Assembly: GCA_023432025.1 (NCBI GenBank)
Contig: JAEYVE010000063.1
Span: 1-12,004, forward strand
Direction: 5' to 3'
Source of the DNA: Pseudomonadota bacterium
GTDB lineage: Bacteria; Myxococcota_A; Polyangia; Polyangiales; Polyangiaceae
DNA: 12,004 nucleotides
The position numbers and the translations under genes are program-made. The notes beneath the pieces are model-generated. The model searched no databases and had not been told where the DNA came from. It saw nothing but the letters and a program-made list of their open reading frames with translations. Below, in pieces: positions 7,004 to 12,004 of this stretch; position 1 is the first letter of the stretch; every line of letters starts with the position of its first letter.

Positions 7004-8565
7004 TGGAGCTCCTCCACCTGCCGACGCTTCATGGCGGCCGCCAGAAGCTCCGTTTGGCTCACGTCTCGCCCTTCGAACCGCCCGCCGATGGCTCCCTCGG
7101 CCAACATCAAAATGCGATCACTCATGCCAATGAGCTCGGGCAACTCACTCGAGACGAGCACCACCGCGAGCCCGTCCGACGTCAGCTGGTTGATGAGCTC
7201 GTAAATTTCGTACTTTGCGCCCACGTCGATGCCTCGCGTCGGCTCGTCGAGAAAGAGCACGCTGGGACGCGTGCGCAGCGCCTTGCCGAGAACCACCTTC
7301 TGTTGGTTGCCGCCCGACAGCGTGCGCACGGGCGCCTCGTAGCTGGGCGCTTTGAGGCCCAGCGTGCGACCAAAGCGCGTGTTTTCTCTTGCCTCGTGCA
7401 AGCCGTCGACGAGCCGCCACGCTGGGCGTTCGAGGAGCGACGACAGAGAAAAATTGAACGCCACGCTCTCGTCCAGCGAGAGGCCGAAGCGCTTGCGGTC
7501 TTCGCTGACCAGAACCAAACCCTGGCGAATGCAGGCGTGCGGCGTCGTGGCCAGCTCCTTGCCGTTGAGACGCGCCGTACCGGCCACACGCTTCCCCCAA
7601 ATGCCGAACAAGTGCAGTAGAAGCTCGCTTCGCCCCGCGCCCATGAGCCCCCCAATACCGAGCACCTCGCCCGCGCGGAGCTCGAACGAAATGTCGGCGA
7701 GCCGCAGAGCACCGCCAGCGCGCTCGGCGACGCGGAGCCCGCTCACCTCGAGCACTCGCTCTCCGGGCTCCGAGCGTCGACGCGGCACCAGGGCGTCGAG
7801 CTTACGCCCCACCATTTTCTCGATGACCTCCTCCGGCGAAAAATCTGCCGTGTCCCGCGTGACGACGGTACTGCCGTCGCGCAGCACCGTGATGCGATCC
7901 GCCACGTGGAAAACCTCGTCGAGCTTGTGAGAAATGTAAACGAGCCCCACCCCACGTCGCTTCAGCTCCAAGACGATGGCGAGCAGGATTTCGATCTCGC
8001 GATCGCTCAGGGCCGCGCTCGGCTCGTCCAGGATCAAAATCCGCGCTTCTTTGCGGAGCGCCTTGGCGATTTCCACGAGCTGTTTTTGACCGACGCCCAG
8101 GCTCCCGACGGGCGTCTCCGGATCGAGCGCTATGCCGAAGCGGCCGAGCACCTCCTGGGTCTCCCGCACCATGCGCGCGTGATCCACCAGGCCGTAGCGG
8201 CGCGGCTCATGACCCAAGAACACATTTTCGGCCACGGTCATTTCGTCGACCAAAGCCAGCTCTTGATAAATCACAGACACGCCGGCGCGCTCGGCGTCCC
8301 GGATCGAGCCGAAGGCCTGCGGTTTGCCGTCGATCGACACGCGCCCGTCGAAGCTGCCGGAAGCGTGAATCCCGGAGAGGATCTTGATGAGCGTCGACTT
8401 TCCGGCGCCGTTCTCTCCGCACAGCGCGTGCACCTCTCCGGCGCGGAGCTCGAAGTCCACGTCGCTGAGCGCCGCGATGCCGGAAAAGCGTTTGGTGATG
8501 CCGCGCGCCTCGAGCAGCGGTGCCGCCGCCTCGGAAGGCGCTGGCGCCGTTTCTTCAGCCGCCAT
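7000..8565 (-). CDS. xylG: D-xylose-type ABC transporter, duplicated ATP-binding protein
   Basis: This 521-residue cytoplasmic ATPase powers the importer and has the two tandem nucleotide-binding domains typical of the CUT2 sugar family (E. coli XylG, 513 residues). The first half has an intact Walker A, GENGAGKST (50-58), signature-like LGVGQKQ, and Walker B ILILDEPS with Asp180/Glu181. The second half has the degenerate Walker A usual for this family (GLMGAGRSE), a canonical LSGGNQQ signature (416-422) and Walker B LFLDEPTRGID with Asp440. The ATG at 8565 lies inside the 3' end of the binding-protein gene (11-base overlap) with AAGGG about 8 bases upstream. The first 15 residues are an Ala/Pro/Glu-rich extension. 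The other end overlaps the permease gene by four bases. RbsA/MglA paralogues share this architecture, so sugar specificity comes from the neighbouring XylF. Confidence 0.93.
   Translation of the reverse strand: MAAEETAPAPSEAAAPLLEARGITKRFSGIAALSDVDFELRAGEVHALCGENGAGKSTLIKILSGIHASGSFDGRVSIDGKPQAFGSIRDAERAGVSVIYQELALVDEMTVAENVFLGHEPRRYGLVDHARMVRETQEVLGRFGIALDPETPVGSLGVGQKQLVEIAKALRKEARILILDEPSAALSDREIEILLAIVLELKRRGVGLVYISHKLDEVFHVADRITVLRDGSTVVTRDTADFSPEEVIEKMVGRKLDALVPRRRSEPGERVLEVSGLRVAERAGGALRLADISFELRAGEVLGIGGLMGAGRSELLLHLFGIWGKRVAGTARLNGKELATTPHACIRQGLVLVSEDRKRFGLSLDESVAFNFSLSSLLERPAWRLVDGLHEARENTRFGRTLGLKAPSYEAPVRTLSGGNQQKVVLGKALRTRPSVLFLDEPTRGIDVGAKYEIYELINQLTSDGLAVVLVSSELPELIGMSDRILMLAEGAIGGRFEGRDVSQTELLAAAMKRRQVEELQ
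7009..7015 (-). promoter_or_regulatory. Shine-Dalgarno of the permease gene
   Basis: GGAGGAG on the minus strand lies 5 bases before the GTG at 7003. It supports the GTG as the true start despite its four-base overlap with the preceding gene, and favours coupled translation at a fixed ATPase:permease ratio. Confidence 0.7.
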
Positions 8566-9622
8566 CTGCGGGGCCCTTGTGCACGTCCTCGCGCTTGTGG
8601 AAGCCGTCAGCGACCACCGTTTGGTCGAGGTTGTCCCTCGTGACGGTCACGACCTCTTCGAAGATGGAGGGCACGAGCACCTGGCCGTTGTGCGTTTCGT
8701 GCTTGGCGACGATGGGGCGGCCCTTCGCCATCGCAAACGCGACGTCCGCGGCTTTCCGCGCCAGCGCACGCACCGGCTTGTAGATGGTCATGGCCTGCTC
8801 GCCCGTGACGATGCGCTGACACGCCACGAGCTCCGCGTCCTGGCCCGTCACGACGACCTTTTTCGCGAGCCCCTCTTCGCGCAAGGCCTGGATGGCGCCG
8901 CCGGCCGTGCCGTCGTTGGACGCGAGCACGCCGTCGATGGCCTGGCCGTGTTTGGTGAGGGCCGCGTTGGTGATGCGTTTGGCGTTCTCCGGCGTCCACT
9001 CGTCCGCCCAGTCCTCGTGAATGACCTGAAGGAGACCGCTCTTGATGGCGGGGGCGAGCGCCACGTCCTGGCCTTCCTTGAAGAGCAAGGCGTTGTGGTC
9101 CGTCTTGGCGCCGAAGATGCGCACGATGCGCGTCGGCTCGCTCTTCTTCGAAAGCTCCTTCACGAGGAACTCGCCCTGCAGCTGGCCAACGCGACGATTG
9201 TCGAACGTAATGTAGAGATCGACGTCGCTGTTCAGAATCAGTCGGTCGTAAGAAATGACGGGGATGCCCGCCGCGTGCGCGTGCCGCACGGCCTTGGCCA
9301 TGGCCGCGCCGTCGTGCGGAACGATGACCATCACGTCGACCTTGCTCGTAATGAGCGACTCGACGTCCGCCATCTGACGCGTGTCGTCGCCGTTCGCGGA
9401 GAGCACGACCGCCTCGGCGCCCAGCTCCTCCACGCGCGCCTTGAAGGCGTCTCGATCCCGCGCCCAGCGGGACTCCTCCAACGTGTCCAACGAGAGCCCA
9501 ATCTTGAGCTTTCTCTCGGCGGACGCAGGCGTCGTGCCACGTCCCTCACCACGACCCAACACCAAGCCCAGAAGCACGCTGAGAGCGAGCGAGGCAACGA
9601 CCAGCAAACTCTTGGAGCTCAT
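8555..9622 (-). CDS. xylF: D-xylose-type periplasmic sugar-binding protein
   Basis: This 355-residue protein should capture D-xylose, or a close sugar, in the periplasm and deliver it to the permease. It follows E. coli XylF through its length: KIGLSLD after the signal peptide, SRWARDRD (51-58), SANGDD, YDRLI (125-129), ITFDN, SNDGTAGG (235-242), GQDAEL (260-265), MTIYKP and DGFHK near the C-terminus. The charged and aromatic residues that line the XylF sugar pocket fall in these motifs. The N-terminus is a long signal peptide, probably cut after ASA at residue 35; there is no Cys, so it is soluble rather than a lipoprotein. The open frame extends further upstream, but the ATG at 9622 is chosen because it starts the signal peptide; no good ribosome-binding site precedes it. 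It is first in the operon and overlaps the ATPase gene by 11 bases. Confidence 0.93.
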   Translation of the reverse strand: MSSKSLLVVASLALSVLLGLVLGRGEGRGTTPASAERKLKIGLSLDTLEESRWARDRDAFKARVEELGAEAVVLSANGDDTRQMADVESLITSKVDVMVIVPHDGAAMAKAVRHAHAAGIPVISYDRLILNSDVDLYITFDNRRVGQLQGEFLVKELSKKSEPTRIVRIFGAKTDHNALLFKEGQDVALAPAIKSGLLQVIHEDWADEWTPENAKRITNAALTKHGQAIDGVLASNDGTAGGAIQALREEGLAKKVVVTGQDAELVACQRIVTGEQAMTIYKPVRALARKAADVAFAMAKGRPIVAKHETHNGQVLVPSIFEEVVTVTRDNLDQTVVADGFHKREDVHKGPADGG

Positions 9623-9787
9623 TTTCGCGCGGGGAGCGTAGAGCGAGGTGAAGGGAGTCGCTAGCCGAAGGAACGGGGCGCCCTGCTCGAAAAGCCGAGA
9701 CCACACGCCGCCGCGCAGGCCCGCAACTGAGCGAGCCACCGCCACGAGAAGTCTCCTTCGTGAGTGAAAGAACGGGCACGCAGAAGG

Positions 9788-9810
9788 GCTCGCGAGCTCG
9801 GCTCGCGAGC
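9788..9810. repeat. tandem pair of identical 10-bp palindromes
   Basis: GCTCGCGAGC occurs at 9788-9797 and again at 9801-9810, separated by TCG. Each copy is a perfect palindrome, so the pair can also fold as a single 10-bp hairpin. The position is about 166 bases upstream of the xylF start and about 80 bases upstream of the DUF202 start, which suits an operator or a transcript structure. Confidence 0.55.
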
Positions 9811-9874
9811 ATCGCGCGCGCGTGCCAACCTCGAGAGGACGGCCCCTGGGCCGCTCGTCATTTCGAAAGATCCC

Positions 9875-9880
9875 GAGGAG
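9875..9880 (+). promoter_or_regulatory. Shine-Dalgarno fixing the DUF202 start
   Basis: GAGGAG lies 9 bases before the ATG at 9890. It supports this start over the ATG at 9764, which would add 42 Arg/Ala-rich residues unlike the family and would run through the palindromes. Confidence 0.6.
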
Positions 9881-9889
9881 ACGCACCGC

Positions 9890-10321
9890 ATGAGCGGACA
9901 CGGACGGCCCACAGAAAACGAACTCGCGAAGGACCAAGTTCAACTCGCTGAACGTCGCACGAGCCTCGCCGATCTGCGCTCTCACTTGGCCAACGAGCGA
10001 ACGCACCTCGCGTACGTGCGCACGGGCATCGCGCTCATCGGCTTCGGGATCACTCTGAACCGCTTCGGGCTCCTCTTTGCCGGCGTGGGCGAGCGCGCTC
10101 GAACACCACGGGCGTTCGGTCTCTACAGCACCGAAAGCGTCGGGCTCGTCATGGCGTCCCTCGGCGTCCTTTTGATGGGGTGGGCGCTCTTGCGCTACAG
10201 AGCGGTCAGTCGGGACATCGAGCGCGGCGTCTTCACTTCACGCTTTCAGCCCGTGTCCGTGCTCACGCTGGTGCTCGTGGTGTTCGGCTGCCTCGCCACG
10301 GCCTGGCTGATGCTGGAGTGA
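9890..10321 (+). CDS. DUF202 (YidH-like) small membrane protein
   Basis: This 143-residue inner-membrane protein carries the DUF202 hallmark LANERTHLAYVRTGIALIGFG (about 32-52). Acidic and arginine residues lead into the first membrane span (about 41-62), followed by spans at about 83-103 and 121-142. E. coli YidH is somewhat shorter (115 residues); the extra length here is mainly a hydrophilic N-terminus of about 30 residues and a polar loop after the first span. The family function is not known. In eukaryotes the related domain occurs in vacuolar transporter chaperone proteins, which says little about this copy. The gene is divergent from the xylose operon and 59 bases upstream of the DprE1-like gene on the same strand, so it may share a transcript with that pair. 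The ATG is supported by GAGGAG. Confidence 0.85.
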   Translation: MSGHGRPTENELAKDQVQLAERRTSLADLRSHLANERTHLAYVRTGIALIGFGITLNRFGLLFAGVGERARTPRAFGLYSTESVGLVMASLGVLLMGWALLRYRAVSRDIERGVFTSRFQPVSVLTLVLVVFGCLATAWLMLE

Positions 10322-10380
10322 CGCGATTTTTACTCGTTCGCACTGGAAAGCCTCCCATTCTCGGCTAAATCGTGGGCCCG

Positions 10381-11730
10381 ATGTCCCTTCCACGCCGCGC
10401 GGAGGAGCCCACTCTACCTGGCCTATGCGGCTGGGGCCGCACCTACGTTCCCGGGCGGGAGGTACGGTCGGAGGAGCTAGCTCCCCTCGCGGCTCACGCT
10501 CACCTCTCGAGGGGCTTGGGTCGCTCGTACGGGGACGCTTCCCTTCCGGCGCGCGGAGACGTCGTGACGCTGGGGACCACCCTGGCCGATCGCATTCTCT
10601 CCTTCGACGAAGAAACGGGTGTGCTGCGCGCCGAGGCAGGCTTGTGTTTGGCGGACATGAACCGCCTGTTCTTGCGGCGCAACTGGTTCACGCCGGTCAC
10701 TCCGGGCACCAAGTTCGTCACGCTGGGCGGCATGGTCGCCTCGGACGTCCACGGAAAAAATCACCACGTGGCCGGCACCTTCGGTCGCCACGTGCGCGCT
10801 CTCAAGCTCCAAACCGGCGACGGCCGGGTGGTGGAGTGCTCCAGAAGCCACGAGAGCGAGCTCTTTCTGGCAACGCTCGGCGGCATGGGTCTCACCGGCC
10901 ACATTCTGGAGGTCGAGGTCGCGCTCGAAAAAATTCCGTCGCCGTGGATCTACACCGAGAGCTACCGCATCCCGGACCTCGACACGATGCTCCATCGCGT
11001 CAAGGAAGAAGGGAAAAGGTGGCCCTTTACCGTGAGCTGGGTGGACACGGCAGCGCGCGGCAAAAGCCTCGGGCGCGGCATCTTGTTCGTAGGGCGCTGG
11101 GCGGAAGCGGGAGAGGCGCCACCAGGCCTGCCGAAGCCGACGTTCAGCGTACCGATGCCTCTGACGCTCCCGTCGGGTCTCTTGAATCGCTTCACCATCG
11201 GCGTGTTCAACGGCCTCGTCTATGGCAGCCACTTCAAGGCGAAAAAGACGGGCTTCGTCGATCCGGACAAGTACTTCTACCCGCTCGACCGCGTCCTCCA
11301 CTGGAACCGCTGCTACGGCTCGCGCGGTGTGGCGCAACATCAGTCGGTGATTCCGAACGAATCCGGAGCCGCGGGTCTGCGCGAAATGATCGAGCTCTTG
11401 GCGCAGGTAGGCACGGCGTCTTTTCTCACCGTGGTCAAGGATTGCGGCGAGGAAGGCGACGGGCTCATTTCGTTCCCCTGCCCCGGCATGTCGCTGGCGC
11501 TCGATTTGCCCATTCGTGACGACACGCAGAGCGTCGTCGATCGCTTGAACGCCTGCGTCATCAAAAACGGGGGCCGCATTTACCTCACCAAGGACGGCTT
11601 CACGCGCCCCGAGGACTACCGGGCCATGGACCCGCGCGTCGACCGCTTCCTGGAGGTGCGGCGCAGGTGGGATCCCGAGGGACGGCTGCGCAGCGCCCAG
11701 AGCCAACGCTTGTTCGGAGACCAATCGTGA
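10381..11730 (+). CDS. dprE1: DprE1-like FAD-dependent decaprenylphosphoryl-ribose 2'-oxidase
   Basis: This 449-residue protein should oxidise the 2'-OH of polyprenyl-phospho-ribose to the keto intermediate, the first half of epimerisation to polyprenyl-phospho-arabinose. It has the vanillyl-alcohol-oxidase fold signatures of DprE1: GLGRSYGD in the FAD domain, TPGTKFVTLGGMVASD, DVHGKNHHVAG (His124, matching M. tuberculosis His132) and LGGMGLTG. In the C-terminal part are SFLTVVK (Lys353, matching Lys367), SFPCPGM, and LTKD with Lys404 matching the catalytic Lys418. The position of the benzothiazinone-target Cys387 is Ala373; spacing to the Lys404 equivalent is identical (31 residues). The end matches too (VRRRWDPEGRLRSAQSQRL). 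The ATG at 10381 and a GTG at 10372 are both possible starts with weak ribosome-binding sites. The stop overlaps the next gene by four bases. Confidence 0.88.
   Translation: MSLPRRAEEPTLPGLCGWGRTYVPGREVRSEELAPLAAHAHLSRGLGRSYGDASLPARGDVVTLGTTLADRILSFDEETGVLRAEAGLCLADMNRLFLRRNWFTPVTPGTKFVTLGGMVASDVHGKNHHVAGTFGRHVRALKLQTGDGRVVECSRSHESELFLATLGGMGLTGHILEVEVALEKIPSPWIYTESYRIPDLDTMLHRVKEEGKRWPFTVSWVDTAARGKSLGRGILFVGRWAEAGEAPPGLPKPTFSVPMPLTLPSGLLNRFTIGVFNGLVYGSHFKAKKTGFVDPDKYFYPLDRVLHWNRCYGSRGVAQHQSVIPNESGAAGLREMIELLAQVGTASFLTVVKDCGEEGDGLISFPCPGMSLALDLPIRDDTQSVVDRLNACVIKNGGRIYLTKDGFTRPEDYRAMDPRVDRFLEVRRRWDPEGRLRSAQSQRLFGDQS
11716..11719 (+). promoter_or_regulatory. Shine-Dalgarno of the DprE2-like gene
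   Basis: GGAG lies 7 bases before the GTG at 11727, inside the end of the DprE1-like gene. It supports the GTG start that overlaps the preceding stop as GTGA. Confidence 0.5.
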
Positions 11731-12004
11731 AAGTCGTCATCGTCGGTGGCACCAAAGGCATGGGGCGCGCGCTCCTTCGGCAGCTCGCGGAGCGCGGCGA
11801 AGATCTCTTCTTGCTCGGCATCGACGAAGAGGAGCTCGAGCGCAGCGCGCGTGACGCGGAGCAGCGCGGGGGCGGCAATAAGCGCATCGGAACGGCGCTC
11901 TGCGACATGGAGCGTCCAGAAGACTTCTCTGCGGCGCTGGACGCGGCCGACGCGGCGCTCGGCGGCTTCGATACGGTCATCGTCACCGCCGCCCTCTTCG
12001 GCAC
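11727..12004 (+). CDS. dprE2: DprE2-like short-chain dehydrogenase (3' end outside window)
   Basis: The first 92 codons are visible. They encode an N-terminal Rossmann fold: a first strand MKVVIVGGTKGMGRALL with the glycine-rich NAD(P)-binding turn (GGTKGMGR, 7-14), a helix, a second strand (LFLLGID), an acidic adenine-contact region (CDM) and the strand DTVIVTAALFG where classical short-chain dehydrogenases have NNAG. Lack of NNAG with a LLG/LFG-type end is also seen in mycobacterial DprE2. The predicted role is NADH-dependent reduction of the DprE1 keto product to the arabinose form. The assignment leans on the four-base overlap with the DprE1-like gene, because generic short-chain dehydrogenases share most of these features. 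The catalytic Tyr-x-x-x-Lys lies beyond the window. Confidence 0.72.
   Translation, partial: MKVVIVGGTKGMGRALLRQLAERGEDLFLLGIDEEELERSARDAEQRGGGNKRIGTALCDMERPEDFSAALDAADAALGGFDTVIVTAALFG

Larger units (their letters stand above)
9623..9889. promoter_or_regulatory. divergent intergenic region between the xylose operon and the DUF202 gene
   Basis: These 267 bases separate two divergent start codons, so promoters for both directions should lie here. I could not find convincing -35/-10 pairs. The region holds the twin palindrome at 9788-9810 and another dyad (CGGCCC-CT-GGGCCG, 9840-9853), either of which could bind a regulator. No xylR-like regulator gene is present in the window. Confidence 0.5.

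Noticed and set aside
5699..7204. A 501-codon + strand open frame opposite the permease gene.
   Set aside because: Its Arg/Gln/His-rich composition has no fold-like pattern and overlaps genes with clear family motifs on the other strand.
9623..10006. Extending the binding-protein gene upstream to a start at 10006 (483 residues).
   Set aside because: The extension is family-unlike, would bury the signal peptide internally, and runs across the intergenic region and the start of the DUF202 gene.
10327..10331. A short T-run after the DUF202 gene as a terminator.
   Set aside because: No stable stem directly precedes it, so the DUF202 gene may be co-transcribed with the DprE1-like gene.
10477..11724. 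A 415-codon minus-strand open frame opposite the DprE1-like gene.
   Set aside because: No motif or plausible start signal; the + strand frame keeps all the DprE1 hallmark residues.

Overview
The window is GC-rich (roughly two-thirds G+C by eye), with compact genes, GTG starts, translational overlaps and long shadow frames opposite the real genes. A Gly/Ser-rich lipoprotein linker, outer-membrane barrel proteins and a Gram-negative style sugar ABC transporter point to a high-GC Gram-negative bacterium. The style resembles Myxococcota/Polyangia, but that placement is inference; no rRNA or marker gene is present to settle it. I see no tRNA, rRNA, CRISPR array, insertion sequence or attachment site.

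Left block (1-4195, + strand): the last 32 codons of an unknown protein, then an intergenic leader holding a terminator-like hairpin immediately before the Shine-Dalgarno of a large glycoside hydrolase family 3 lipoprotein. Fifty bases downstream is a predicted outer-membrane beta-barrel (porin-like) protein. Together the pair looks like an outer-envelope glycan-use unit: the enzyme releases sugars from oligosaccharides and the barrel may let products or substrates through the outer membrane.

Middle block (4196-5760): a 281-base gene-free stretch carries three back-to-back GC-rich hairpins and is followed by a clear orthologue of E. coli YbdG, the miniconductance mechanosensitive channel of the MscS superfamily.

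Minus-strand block (5819-9622): a tightly overlapping xylF-xylG-xylH operon encodes a D-xylose-type ABC importer: periplasmic binding protein, duplicated ATPase and permease. It converges on the mechanosensitive channel gene. Its 5' end faces a divergent gene for a small DUF202 (YidH-like) membrane protein across a 267-base region that contains a tandem pair of identical 10-bp palindromes.

Right block (9890-12004, + strand): the DUF202 gene, then a DprE1-like FAD oxidoreductase translationally coupled (4-base overlap) to the first 92 codons of a DprE2-like short-chain dehydrogenase that runs off the window. In actinobacteria this pair epimerises decaprenyl-phospho-ribose to decaprenyl-phospho-arabinose. 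Finding it here suggests arabinofuranose donor synthesis for some envelope or appendage glycan. This is the most interesting content of the window; I found no convincing wholly unknown system.
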